Below are positions 42,748 through 51,997 of a stretch of 64,000 bases of DNA, one piece after another. The notes under the pieces were generated by a model. It saw only the letters and a program-made list of their open reading frames with translations. It ran no database searches and was not told the origin of the DNA. Numbering within the stretch: the first letter of the stretch is position 1; each line of letters begins with the position of its first letter. The stretch spans positions 1,488,001 to 1,552,000 of the forward strand of contig NZ_CP026106.1 in assembly GCF_002902965.1 (NCBI RefSeq). Direction: 5' to 3'. This DNA is from Paraburkholderia hospita. Lineage in GTDB: Bacteria; Pseudomonadota; Gammaproteobacteria; Burkholderiales; Burkholderiaceae. The translations under genes and the position numbers were made by a program.

Positions 42748-44064
42748 CTAACCGTGACGCAAACAGAAGCGCGGCGCTCCACCGGATTGGGTGTTCGTCT
42801 GCGCGTCGGCATTGAGGCGCCCGATCAGTTCGACAAAACTCGCGACGCTCGCGGTGCGCAGCGGATACCACGCAATGTGGCCGCGTTCGCAGACACGCTT
42901 GAGCATGTTCATCGAGTCGTGATCGATGCAGTCGACGGGAAACACCACAATATCCGCGCCCGGCAATGCAGCCGCCAGCAGTCCCTTACGATCCTCGATG
43001 CCGCCGTCGTGCACGGCCATCTCGCCGCCCGCCGATTCGACGATCCGCCTGATCGCCGCATTCGAACCCGGCCTTCCGCCGACATACACGATGCGCATGC
43101 GTTCCAGGATCGCCAGCGAGGCCGAACGCCCGGACGGGTCGTCGCCCGCCGTGGCCTGAAGTGTGCGTTCCAGCGCGCTCGCTTCGGCTTGCAGCGTTTT
43201 CACGAGCGCATCCATTTCATCGAGCCGTGCGCGCAACGCACGGGCGCTTTCCTGTTCGGCGGCGACACGCTGTTCGGCGGCTTCTCGACGGTTCGTATGC
43301 AGCGCGAGACGCTCATCGCGTGCCGTCAACGCTTCGCGCAGCAGGTGCACTTCGGCGCGCAGTGCGTCGTCGGTGCCGGCATCCTGCGCCTTGGCGTGCG
43401 CCGCGCGTGTTTCCAGTTCCTGTGCGGCGGCGTCGCGCTGCAAGCTCATCTCCTGCAGACGGCTTTGCTGGCGATCGATCTTGGTGCGCAACGTGGCATT
43501 GTCTTCTTCCAGCGCGACGAGCCGCCGGATATCCGCGCGATTCGCGGCACCCACCAGATGCGACAGCATGTGCAGATCGCCGAACGCCGATTGCCGCACG
43601 CTCATGGTGGTCTGCGGATGCGTCATCAGCGCCCAGTAGGCGGGCGGAATGTCGCCGCTCTTGAGCGCTTCTTTCCATAGCGCGAGCACCGCGTCGGGGT
43701 CTTTCGCCTTGTCGAACAACCGGAGCGCGCCCGCATAACGCTCGTCCAGTGCCTTTTGCAGCGCCTTGCCACCCGCGCCGCCTTCGATCGCAAGCTCTAC
43801 AGCCGTGTGATGAATTTCGAGGTCGGTGGCGCGCTGACGGTCGAGGTCGGTGAACTTCGGAACGAGCTTGCGCAGTTCATGCGTGCTCAGACACGTGCCG
43901 ATGATCGAGCAGTGCAGATGCGCATCGAGTTCCGCGAGCCGCGTACGTCGTTTCAGATCGGCGAGCTGCGCCTTCGACGGCGCGCAGCAGGGATCGGCGC
44001 GTTGTGCGGAACCGATGGACGTGTCGATGCCCGGGCGGGCGAGACGAAAGGGCGGAGCGTGCAT
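42748..44064 (-). CDS. DUF2325 protein with coiled-coil middle
   Basis: 438 residues. N-terminal helical part with a Cys/His-bearing stretch (LDAHLHCSIIGTCLSTHELRKL), a long coiled coil at about 185-310 (VALEEDNATLRTKIDRQQSRL onward) and a C-terminal DUF2325 domain (IVYVGGRPGSNAAIRRIVES, then VVFPVDCIDHDSM). Function unknown. AGAGG lies six bases before the ATG. A dyad motif upstream (44120-44143) is shared with the next gene upstream, suggesting common control. Confidence 0.85.
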   Translation of the reverse strand: MHAPPFRLARPGIDTSIGSAQRADPCCAPSKAQLADLKRRTRLAELDAHLHCSIIGTCLSTHELRKLVPKFTDLDRQRATDLEIHHTAVELAIEGGAGGKALQKALDERYAGALRLFDKAKDPDAVLALWKEALKSGDIPPAYWALMTHPQTTMSVRQSAFGDLHMLSHLVGAANRADIRRLVALEEDNATLRTKIDRQQSRLQEMSLQRDAAAQELETRAAHAKAQDAGTDDALRAEVHLLREALTARDERLALHTNRREAAEQRVAAEQESARALRARLDEMDALVKTLQAEASALERTLQATAGDDPSGRSASLAILERMRIVYVGGRPGSNAAIRRIVESAGGEMAVHDGGIEDRKGLLAAALPGADIVVFPVDCIDHDSMNMLKRVCERGHIAWYPLRTASVASFVELIGRLNADAQTNTQSGGAPRFCLRHG

Positions 44065-44119
44065 GAAGACCTCTATCCGGACATGACGGCGGACCGGGGT
44101 GGATGCGCGAACGGGTTAT

Positions 44120-44143
44120 CGAAATATACCATCGAATATATCG
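44120..44143 (-). promoter_or_regulatory. Dyad motif A upstream of the DUF2325 gene
   Basis: On the minus strand CGATATAT-N8-ATATTTCG, an inverted repeat with 7 of 8 half-site matches, 56 bp before the ATG. The inner TATATT could be a -10 element, so a bound protein would block the promoter. It matches motif B at 44715-44738. Confidence 0.55.
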
Positions 44144-44163
44144 AGTGCGCGCCGGGGCGAAAA

Positions 44164-44688
44164 TCAGTGCACCGGTTCGGGTTGACGCCTGCGCGTTGGC
44201 AGCGGTGCGGGCTTGAGGGCCACCGTGCGCGGCGGCGTGGGTCTGTGCCGCTCCAGCACGTGCTCGACGCACAGTCCGACGAGGATCGCATCGACGCGCT
44301 CCAGCGCCGTCACCGTTTCGCGCATCGCCGTCGGGTTCGTGCTGAAGGACTCGGAAAACACCGCGTCGCGTGTACGTTCGAGCACGCGTGCCTGGCGGAT
44401 CGCGATCTTCAGCTCGCGCAGCCGCGCAAAACGAGCGGCTTGCGCTTCGTTGCCGAGCATCGACAGCAATTCACGAAGCGACGCGGAAGACAGGCCTTCG
44501 GCCGCCAACGCCGCGTCTCGCGTAGCCGCGAACATCTGGACGAAGCGCGTGACGCTGCTGCGCAGACGCCTGAACGCATCGACTACGTCACGGATCTGCT
44601 GCGCGCGCACGTCGGCCGACATCGGCTTGAGCGTGCTGATTTTCCCGGATAGCGCATCCGTTGGCGCATCGCGACGAGTGCTGCCCAC
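44164..44688 (-). CDS. Hypothetical helical protein
   Basis: About 174 residues, mostly helical and Arg/Ala-rich (ADVRAQQIRDVVDAFRRLRS, LRELKIAIRQARVLERTRDA), with a Pro/Arg-rich tail. No domain is recognised. I start at a GTG (44688) because GGGAG lies seven bases upstream; the ATG at 44751 would put the shared dyad motif inside the gene, and ATG 44622 is the other option. It lies upstream of the DUF2325 gene on the same strand. Confidence 0.6.
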   Translation of the reverse strand: MGSTRRDAPTDALSGKISTLKPMSADVRAQQIRDVVDAFRRLRSSVTRFVQMFAATRDAALAAEGLSSASLRELLSMLGNEAQAARFARLRELKIAIRQARVLERTRDAVFSESFSTNPTAMRETVTALERVDAILVGLCVEHVLERHRPTPPRTVALKPAPLPTRRRQPEPVH

Positions 44689-44714
44689 CCCGACTCTCCC
44701 GAGATTAGAACGAT

Positions 44715-44738
44715 CGATGTATTCTACCGTATATATCG
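44715..44738 (-). promoter_or_regulatory. Dyad motif B upstream of the hypothetical gene
   Basis: On the minus strand CGATATAT-N8-ATACATCG, the same half-sites and spacing as motif A, 27 bp before the GTG start. The two sites agree in 13 of 16 or more half-site positions, suggesting one regulator for both genes. Confidence 0.55.
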
Positions 44739-44790
44739 GTCCGCTTGTCACGTCGCGATTCGATCGTTCGTTCGTTCATTCGTTCGATAG

Positions 44791-45663
44791 TCAGCGGCGG
44801 CCGATCACGAGCGCGATGCCGCCGAGTATCGCGGCCGCGCTCAACGCGAGGCGCGTGGTCAGTGGTTCGCCGAGCAGCACGATGCCGCCGATGGCGGCGA
44901 TCAGCGGCACGCTCAATTGCACCGTCGCGGCCGTGGTGGCCTTGATCTCCTTCAACGCGGCGTACCAGATCACATAGCCGACACCCGACGTCAACGCGCC
45001 GGATATCGCCGCGAAAAGCAGGCCCGTTCTGTCGATCGATGCGCGCGCAAACATCGCGATGCTGATCGCCGCGGCGAAGGGAATGGCGCGGATGAAGTTG
45101 CCTGCCGTGGTGGCCGTCGGATCGGCGGCGCGTTTTCCGCGCAGCGAATACGCGCCCCACGCGATGCCGGCGTACAGCATCAGCAGCGACGCGAGCAGAG
45201 GCGGCGCGCTCACGCCGGGCAGCACGAGCGCGACGAGGCCGGCGAGCGCGCATGCGAGACCCGTCCATTGCAGCATGCGCAGACGTTCGCCGTGCCAGAG
45301 CGCATAGCCGATCATCGTCGCCTGTACCGCACCGAACAGCAGCAGTGCGCCCGTTCCCGCCGCCAGAGATACATAGGCAAACGAGAACGCCGCTGCGTAC
45401 GTGAAAAGCGCGAAAGCGGAAAGCCAGGTGCCGGCGAAGGGTTGCGACTGGCCGCGGCTGCGCAGAATGATCCACAACACGATGGCAGCCGACACGATGC
45501 GCACAGACGTAAACGTTGCGGGATCGATCGACGTGCCTTTCAACGCGATGCGGCATAGCAGCGAATTGCCCGCGAAGGCGAACATGGCGACGATCGTCAG
45601 CAAGGCGATGCGCATGCGCGGCATGGTGCGTTTGGCGGAAGGGGTGGCGTCGTGGGCGTGCAC
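44791..45663 (-). CDS. EamA-family (DMT) transporter
   Basis: 290 residues with ten hydrophobic segments arranged as two EamA repeats (FAFAGNSLLCRIAL at the start of the first, LYAGIAWGAYSLRGKR at the start of the second). A drug/metabolite or amino-acid exporter of the inner membrane; substrate unknown. Internal ATGs at 45624 and 45615 are alternative starts that would trim the polar lead. Confidence 0.88.
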   Translation of the reverse strand: MHAHDATPSAKRTMPRMRIALLTIVAMFAFAGNSLLCRIALKGTSIDPATFTSVRIVSAAIVLWIILRSRGQSQPFAGTWLSAFALFTYAAAFSFAYVSLAAGTGALLLFGAVQATMIGYALWHGERLRMLQWTGLACALAGLVALVLPGVSAPPLLASLLMLYAGIAWGAYSLRGKRAADPTATTAGNFIRAIPFAAAISIAMFARASIDRTGLLFAAISGALTSGVGYVIWYAALKEIKATTAATVQLSVPLIAAIGGIVLLGEPLTTRLALSAAAILGGIALVIGRR

Positions 45664-45734
45664 GATACTTTAGCGTGAGGCGATGCGTCTACGCATGGCG
45701 CGGTGCAACGTGAATCGATGGAAGCGGGGCGTTG

Positions 45735-45780
45735 AAAAACAATGCCGGATAGCAACAAGACAACGATTGCTATCCGGCAT
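45735..45780 (-). terminator. Intrinsic terminator of the FAD oxidase gene
   Basis: A perfect 14-bp stem (45742-45755 with 45767-45780) is followed on the minus strand by a T-rich tail, 17 nt after the stop. Confidence 0.92.
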
Positions 45781-45796
45781 GTCGGAGGCGCAGCGT

Positions 45797-47191
45797 TCAG
45801 GCCATTGCGGATGGCTTGATGTTCTGGTTATGGCGGAACAGGTTCTGCGGATCGTATCGGTCTTTCACTGCGACGAGCCGCGCGTAGTTCGGACCGTATG
45901 CGTCGCCCACGCGCGCGGATTCTTCTTCCGTCATGAAGTTCACGTACACGCTGCCGAGCGCGAACGGCGCCGATGCATTGAAGAACGCGCGCGACCATGC
46001 AATGCAGCGCTCGTCGTCGGCGGCTTCCGTCCAGCGGCCGTGCACGTTCATCACGTACTTCGCGTCGCGATTCGAGTAAGCCATTGCATCGGGTGCCACG
46101 CGCATCGTCTGGCCGCCAATTGCGCCGAAAAAGATCTCGCACTGCGGCGACGGCAGATTGCCGATGGCATCGACGAACGCGTCGATCAGGCCGTCGTCGA
46201 GCGTGGCGAGATTGTGCGACTTCCAGTAGTTGCGCTCGCCCGGCGTCAGTAGCGGATCGAATGCCTGTTGCCAGGCGGTGAACGGCATCGGCCCGAGATG
46301 TTCGCCGTAGGGTGTGCCGAACTTGCGCACTTCTTCGACCACGGCCGGACCGTTCGCGACAGGGCCCGTGTAGCAGACCGCAAACGCGATGATCGGCTTG
46401 CCGTGCACGTCGGCGGGCAGGAAGGGCAGCGGTGGCGCGAAGCGCGCGACGGCCCAGACGGTCAGTTCGTCCGGCCAGGTTTCGAGCGCGGCGCGGTATT
46501 TGACGAGCGCGTCGCGCGCCTGATCCATCGGCAGCACGTAGAGACCGCCATAGACCTCGGGTCCCACTTCATGCAACTTGAACTCGAACATCGTGACGAC
46601 GCCGAAATTGCCGCCGCCGCCGCGAATCGCCCAGAACAGATCTTCATGCGAATCGGCGCTGCAGCGGATCGATTCGCCGTCGGCGGTGACGACATCGGCT
46701 GAAATCAGGTTGTCCACCGTCATCCCGAAGCGCCGGCTGATCCAGCCGAACCCGCCGCCAAGCGTGAGGCCCGCGACGCCCGTCGTCGAATTGATGCCGA
46801 GCGGCGTGGCGAGCCCGAAGGCTTGCGCTTCGTGATCGAAGTCGCGCAACAGACAGCCCGGCTCGACATAGGCGCGGCGCGCGACGGGATCGATGCGCGC
46901 GGACTTCATCTGCGACAGGTCGAGCACCATGCCGCCTTCGCACATGGCGCTACCCGCGATGTTGTGGCCGCCGCCGCGCACGGCGAGCAGCAATTTATTG
47001 TCGCGCGCGAAATTGACGGCGCGACGGACATCGGCCGTGCCCGCGCAGCGAACGATGATCGCGGGTCGACGGTCGATCATCCCATTCCAGATACTGCGTG
47101 CTTCATCGAACGTTGGATCGCCGGGCAATACGACCTGGCCCCGCGTGAGAGCTTTGAATTCGTCGATTGCACTGCTGGACAGATTCGCCAT
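45797..47191 (-). CDS. BBE-type FAD-linked oxidase
   Basis: 464 residues: PCMH FAD-binding domain (AVRGGGHNIAGSAMCEGG, with the His that binds FAD covalently) and a C-terminal berberine-bridge segment ending RYDPQNLFRHNQNIKP. The usual second flavin link, a Cys before VGVGG, is replaced in INSTTGVAGLTLGGG, so the flavin is probably attached by His only. Such enzymes oxidise sugars, alcohols or secondary metabolites. Single gene with its own terminator; substrate unknown. Confidence 0.88.
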   Translation of the reverse strand: MANLSSSAIDEFKALTRGQVVLPGDPTFDEARSIWNGMIDRRPAIIVRCAGTADVRRAVNFARDNKLLLAVRGGGHNIAGSAMCEGGMVLDLSQMKSARIDPVARRAYVEPGCLLRDFDHEAQAFGLATPLGINSTTGVAGLTLGGGFGWISRRFGMTVDNLISADVVTADGESIRCSADSHEDLFWAIRGGGGNFGVVTMFEFKLHEVGPEVYGGLYVLPMDQARDALVKYRAALETWPDELTVWAVARFAPPLPFLPADVHGKPIIAFAVCYTGPVANGPAVVEEVRKFGTPYGEHLGPMPFTAWQQAFDPLLTPGERNYWKSHNLATLDDGLIDAFVDAIGNLPSPQCEIFFGAIGGQTMRVAPDAMAYSNRDAKYVMNVHGRWTEAADDERCIAWSRAFFNASAPFALGSVYVNFMTEEESARVGDAYGPNYARLVAVKDRYDPQNLFRHNQNIKPSAMA

Positions 47192-48096
47192 GCTACACCT
47201 CCGGTACGGACAAACAACGTCCGAACCCCTCGATCATGTCTGATCAAAGTAGTTCGGACGACCTGGCTTTCGTTCAGTAAACGAGGCTGACCGGCGCTCA
47301 CAAATTAACGTATACCCGCACGCCTTCGCGTTTCATCCAGGTTCCTTTGAATACGGGCTAGCACACGTGAAAAGCCCGAAAAACAGGGCCCTTTCTGAAA
47401 AGACTCGCGGATGGAGTGCTTCGTAAATAGTGAGTTCTCGCTCGTGCTCGCTCACGCAGCGACGTTTTTCAACTGTGCCGGACGAACCATCAGAAACACT
47501 AAGCCTGCTGTCGTTTCATCGCGCGAACATCAAACGCATGCGATTGACTCGCGCACGCGGATTGCGGTTTTCCGGACCGGCGGTTTCGACAGCTCAGACG
47601 AATTGCACTGCCGCCCGGTGCACCGCATTTCTTCTGTTACGCTGACCGCCAACTTGCTCACTGTAAGTAAACCAGCATCAATGCGTAATAGATTGTTCTA
47701 CTGTCCGTAAGTACAGTAGATGGTGATTGTTCACGTTTTGTATGGTTAACCCCGATTTAAACGTAAACGAACAAAAGAGAACATTGTTGCTGTTGTTTTG
47801 ATTTCCTTTTTGAACATGGGCCGTGTGGCCTGTTTTTGAAGTGCCCGAATAAAAACCATCGGGACAATGGATCGATAACAGCTTCTCCGGCGCCCGTGCG
47901 GCGCTATCCCTTGCCCTGCCTCTCGTCAGCAAACCGGGCCGCGCCTTGCGGTGCCCGGCGTATGTGAACGCCCGTAGTCGAATTACTGCTGTCGCCGTAC
48001 CAAAGCATCTGCATTTGCGTCGAAGCCGCGGTTGAACAAAGAACAAGCAGAAGAAAAGCGAAGCTGCATCAGAAGCATCGAACAAAGGAGAGCAAT
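47192..48096. other. 900-bp leader region before the glycerol transporter operon
   Basis: No gene is convincing; frames here are short and lack ribosome sites. AT-rich near 47640-47830. It has a perfect 8-bp inverted repeat with 8-bp spacer (47697-47720), and TTCACGTTT (47730-47738) facing AAACGTAAA (47759-47767), possible operators. It should contain promoters for the divergent FAD oxidase and the glp operon. Confidence 0.5.
47697..47720 (+). promoter_or_regulatory. Inverted repeat, possible operator of the glp operon
   Basis: TCTACTGT-N8-ACAGTAGA is a perfect 24-bp dyad. It lies far (about 380 bp) from the first glp gene, so a role there is uncertain. Confidence 0.3.
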
Positions 48097-49209
48097 TTGG
48101 TTTTGGAACTCGAGCGGGTCACCGTCGTTTCGGGCGGGCTGACGCATCTGTACGGCGTCGATCTGCGGCTCGTCCCGGGGGCGATCAATGTGCTGCTGGG
48201 TCCCACTCAGGCAGGCAAGACCACGTTGATGCGCGTTATGGCAGGACTCGACAGGCCCACGACGGGGCGCGTGCTGGCCGACGGCCAGGACGTGACGGGC
48301 GTGAGCGTGCGTCAGCGCAACCTCGCCATGGTCTATCAGCAGTTCATCAACTATCCCGCGATGACGGTGTTCGACAACATCGCGTCGCCGCTCAAGCTGC
48401 AAAAGACGGAAGCGGGCGAAATACGCCGCCGCGTGAACGAGGTCGCGTCGAAGCTGCACATCGAGCATCTGCTCGACCGGCGTCCCGGCGAGCTGTCGGG
48501 TGGCCAGCAGCAGCGTTGCGCATTGGCGCGCGCGCTCGTCAAGCGCACGTCGCTCGTGCTGCTCGACGAACCGCTCGTGAATCTCGACTACAAGTTGCGC
48601 GAGGAATTGCGCGCCGAACTCACGACACTCTTTTCCGACGGCAAGACCACGGTCGTCTATGCGACGACGGATCCGCTCGAAGCGCTGCTGCTAGGCGGCT
48701 ACACGGCCGTCGTCGACAAGGGCCGCGTGCTGCAGTTCGGCCCGACCCTCGACGTCTACAACGCGCCCGCGAATGTCGATGTCGCCGCCGTTTTCAACGA
48801 TCCGCCCATGAACATGCTGACGAGCGAACTGCTCGAGAGCGGCGACGCGCGTCTGCCCATCGGCATCGACGTGCCCGTGCGCCGCGCCGCGGCCACGGCT
48901 GTCGGAACGGGCACCTGCCGGATCGGCATCCGGCCTGGCCATTTGCGTCTTGCGCCGCGCAACGCGCATTCGATTGCCGTGCCCTGTCTGCTCGAACTCG
49001 CCGAACTGAGCGGCTCGGAAACGTACCTTCACTTGCATACACGTCACGGCGGCATCGATCTCGTCGCGCAATTGCAAGGCGTGCATCAGATCGCGCTCGG
49101 CACGCAGCTCGACGTCTATATCGACCCCGACGAACTGTTCGTGTTCGGCGCGGACGCCAATCTTGTCGCGCGTCCCAAGGTGCAGGAGGTGGCATATGGC
49201 GCGCATTGA
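48097..49209 (+). CDS. glpS: Glycerol ABC transporter ATP-binding protein GlpS
   Basis: 370 residues: ABC ATPase with Walker A GPTQAGKTT, signature LSGGQQQR, Walker B LVLLDEPL and a C-terminal TOBE-like region. It starts with TTG at 48097, preceded by AAAGGAG at good spacing. First gene of a six-gene, overlapping operon whose order (two ATPases, two permeases, DUF2160 protein, binding protein) matches the rhizobial glycerol transporter GlpSTPQUV. The substrate call rests on that synteny. Confidence 0.88.
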   Translation: MVLELERVTVVSGGLTHLYGVDLRLVPGAINVLLGPTQAGKTTLMRVMAGLDRPTTGRVLADGQDVTGVSVRQRNLAMVYQQFINYPAMTVFDNIASPLKLQKTEAGEIRRRVNEVASKLHIEHLLDRRPGELSGGQQQRCALARALVKRTSLVLLDEPLVNLDYKLREELRAELTTLFSDGKTTVVYATTDPLEALLLGGYTAVVDKGRVLQFGPTLDVYNAPANVDVAAVFNDPPMNMLTSELLESGDARLPIGIDVPVRRAAATAVGTGTCRIGIRPGHLRLAPRNAHSIAVPCLLELAELSGSETYLHLHTRHGGIDLVAQLQGVHQIALGTQLDVYIDPDELFVFGADANLVARPKVQEVAYGAH

Positions 49210-50302
49210 GTTTCAGAATCTCGGTCACGCGTACCGGCCAAACCCCGCCTCGCTCGACGACTACGCACTGCAGCCGATGAGCATGGTGTGGGAAGACGGC
49301 GGCGCATACGCGCTGCTCGGTCCTTCGGGTTGCGGCAAATCGACGTTGCTCAATATCGTGTCGGGCCTGTTGACGCCATCGGAAGGCAAAGTGCTTTTCA
49401 ATGGACGCGATGTCACCGTACAAGGCGCGCGCGAACGCAATATCGCGCAGGTGTTCCAGTTTCCGGTGATCTACGACACGATGACCGTGTTCGACAATCT
49501 CGCCTTTCCGCTGCGCAATCGCGGGCTGCCTGCCGCCGAAGTCCGCACGCGCGTACATGAAGTGGCCGACATTCTCGACATGGCGCGTGAGTTGCCGCGC
49601 AAGGCGAGCAACCTGTCGGCGGATGCGAAGCAGAAGATTTCGCTTGGACGCGGACTCGTGCGCAAGGATGTGGCGGCGATTCTTTTCGACGAACCGCTGA
49701 CCGTCATCGATCCGCACATGAAATGGATGCTGCGGCGTCAGCTGAAGAAGATCCACCAGCAATTGAAGCTCACGCTGATCTACGTGACGCACGATCAGGT
49801 CGAAGCGCTGACATTCGCGGATGAAGTGGTCGTGATGACGAATGGGCGCGTCGTGCAAAAGGGCGGGCCTGAAGCGCTGTTTCTTCGCCCCGATCATGCG
49901 TTTGTCGGCTATTTCATCGGCAGTCCGGGGATGAACCTGTGCCCCGTGAGTCTCGATGAAGGCGCGATCAAGCTGGGCTCGCAGCGCGTCGCCGTCGACG
50001 CGAATACGCTCGCGACCCTCAAGGGCACGAACGGCGATCTGAAGCTCGGCATTCGGCCCGAGTTCGTGCGTCTCGCTAGCGACGGCGAAGCGGGCGCAGT
50101 CCGCGCGCAAGTCACGCGCGCGCAGCAGCTCGGCAACTATCAGCTCGTGACGGCGAACTGCGAAGGTCACATCTTCAACGCAAAGATGGAGCCGAATTTG
50201 CGCGTCGTGGATGGCCCCGTGTGGTTGCGCGTCGCTGCGCCCGAAACCGTCTATTTCAGCAACGACGAACGCATTGCGGTGCGAGCCGCAGGAGGCGCGT
50301 GA
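49196..50302 (+). CDS. glpT: Glycerol ABC transporter ATP-binding protein GlpT
   Basis: 368 residues. Walker A GPSGCGKST, Walker B AAILFDEPL, switch His in YVTHDQVEA. The signature loop reads NLSADAKQKISLG in place of LSGGQ, so one of the two composite ATP sites of the GlpS/GlpT pair is probably degenerate. I start at ATG 49196 behind AGGAGG, overlapping glpS by 14 nt. Not the unrelated E. coli GlpT antiporter. Confidence 0.88.
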   Translation: MARIEFQNLGHAYRPNPASLDDYALQPMSMVWEDGGAYALLGPSGCGKSTLLNIVSGLLTPSEGKVLFNGRDVTVQGARERNIAQVFQFPVIYDTMTVFDNLAFPLRNRGLPAAEVRTRVHEVADILDMARELPRKASNLSADAKQKISLGRGLVRKDVAAILFDEPLTVIDPHMKWMLRRQLKKIHQQLKLTLIYVTHDQVEALTFADEVVVMTNGRVVQKGGPEALFLRPDHAFVGYFIGSPGMNLCPVSLDEGAIKLGSQRVAVDANTLATLKGTNGDLKLGIRPEFVRLASDGEAGAVRAQVTRAQQLGNYQLVTANCEGHIFNAKMEPNLRVVDGPVWLRVAAPETVYFSNDERIAVRAAGGA

Positions 50303-51192
50303 TGAAGCCGCTCAACCAGAAGGCGTGGCTGCTCGTCGTGCCTGTTTTCATTTGCGTCGCGTTCTCCGCGATCCTGCCGCTGATGACGGTCGTCAACTAC
50401 TCGGTGCAGGACATCATCAGCCCGACGCAGCATGTGTTCGTCGGTACCGAATGGTTTCGCAACATCATGACCGATCCCGATCTGCGCGGCGCATTGGGCA
50501 GGCAGATCATTTTCTCGGCGTGTGTATTGCTGTTCGAAATTCCGCTCGGCGTTGGGCTTGCACTCGCGATGCCGGCCTCCGGCTGGCGCGCATCGGCGGC
50601 CCTCGTCGTGCTCGCGATGCCGCTGCTGATTCCATGGAATGTGGTCGGCACGATCTGGCAGATCTTCGGCCGGCCCGATATCGGTCTGCTCGGCTACGTA
50701 CTCAATCGCATCGGCGTCGACTACAACTACACGGCGAGTCCCACCGACGCATGGGTCACCGTGCTCGTAATGGATATCTGGCACTGGACGCCGCTCGTTG
50801 CATTGCTCTGCTATGCAGGGTTGCGCGCGATTCCCGATGCGTTTTATCAGGCCGCGGAAATCGACGGTGCAAGCCGCTTTGCGGTGTTTCGCTATATCCA
50901 GCTGCCGAAGATGCGCGGCGTACTGATGATCGCGGTGCTATTGCGCTTCATGGACAGCTTCATGATCTATACGGAGCCATTCGTGCTGACGGGGGGCGGT
51001 CCGGGCGACTCGACCACATTTCTGAGCCAGTACCTGACGCAAAAGGCCGTCGGTCAATTCGATCTCGGCCCTGCGGCGGCTTTTTCGCTGATCTACTTCC
51101 TGATCATCCTGTTGCTCTGTTTCATTCTCTACAACTGGATGGAGCGCGTCGGCAAGGGCGGTCCTGCAACGACGGGAGAAGACAATGCGTGA
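50302..51192 (+). CDS. glpP: Glycerol ABC transporter permease GlpP
   Basis: 296 residues, six membrane helices, MalF-type permease with the EAA loop (AGLRAIPDAFYQAAEIDGAS) that contacts the ATPases. The ATG shares one base with the glpT stop; GGAGG lies upstream. Confidence 0.9.
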   Translation: MKPLNQKAWLLVVPVFICVAFSAILPLMTVVNYSVQDIISPTQHVFVGTEWFRNIMTDPDLRGALGRQIIFSACVLLFEIPLGVGLALAMPASGWRASAALVVLAMPLLIPWNVVGTIWQIFGRPDIGLLGYVLNRIGVDYNYTASPTDAWVTVLVMDIWHWTPLVALLCYAGLRAIPDAFYQAAEIDGASRFAVFRYIQLPKMRGVLMIAVLLRFMDSFMIYTEPFVLTGGGPGDSTTFLSQYLTQKAVGQFDLGPAAAFSLIYFLIILLLCFILYNWMERVGKGGPATTGEDNA

Positions 51193-51997
51193 TAACCGCC
51201 GCTGGATACGCGGGCTCGTCTTGCTCGGCTATATCGCGTTCGCGTTGATTCCGCTGTACTGGATGCTGTCGATCTCGCTGCGCACGAACGAAGAAACGAT
51301 GTCGGCGTTCTCGATCTGGCCGCATCACGTGACATTCGACAACTTCAAGGTGATCTTCACGGACCCGTCGTGGTACTGGGGTTACATCAATTCGATCATT
51401 TATGTATTGATGAATACGGTGATGTCGGTGCTCGTCGCGTTACCGGCCGCGTACGCGTTCTCGCGTTATCGCTTTCTCGGCGACAAGCACATGTTCTTCT
51501 GGTTGCTCACCAACCGGATGACGCCGCCCGCCGTGTTCCTTTTGCCGTTCTTCCAGCTGTATTCGAGCGTCGGGCTGATGGACACGTATGTCGCCGTCGC
51601 GCTCGCGCACATGCTGTTCAATGTGCCGCTCGCGGTATGGATACTCGAAGGCTTCATGTCGGGCGTTTCGCGTGAAATCGATGAGACCGCGTATATCGAC
51701 GGCTATTCGTTCCCTGCATTCTTCATCAAGATCTTTCTGCCTTTGATCAAGGCGGGTGTCGGCGTGACGGCGTTCTTCTGCTTCATGTTCAGCTGGGTCG
51801 AGTTGCTGCTTGCGCGCACGCTGACCACCGTCAACGCAAAGCCGATTGCCGCTGTGATGACGCGCACGGTATCGGCGGCGGGTATGGATTGGGGCGTGCT
51901 GTCCGCAGCCGGTGTGCTGACCATCATTCCCGGCGCGCTCGTTATTTACTTCGTGCGCAACTACATCGCGAAGGGCTTTGCGATGGGGAGAGTGTGA
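51185..51997 (+). CDS. glpQ: Glycerol ABC transporter permease GlpQ
   Basis: 270 residues, MalG-type permease, six helices, EAA loop FMSGVSREIDETAYIDG. Overlaps glpP by 8 nt and the next gene by 1 nt. Confidence 0.9.
   Translation: MRDNRRWIRGLVLLGYIAFALIPLYWMLSISLRTNEETMSAFSIWPHHVTFDNFKVIFTDPSWYWGYINSIIYVLMNTVMSVLVALPAAYAFSRYRFLGDKHMFFWLLTNRMTPPAVFLLPFFQLYSSVGLMDTYVAVALAHMLFNVPLAVWILEGFMSGVSREIDETAYIDGYSFPAFFIKIFLPLIKAGVGVTAFFCFMFSWVELLLARTLTTVNAKPIAAVMTRTVSAAGMDWGVLSAAGVLTIIPGALVIYFVRNYIAKGFAMGRV

Noticed and set aside
44764..44788. GTTC/TTCG tetranucleotide run near the 3' end of the DMT transporter gene
   Set aside because: Only about five imperfect units, just after the stop codon; no sign of phase variation.
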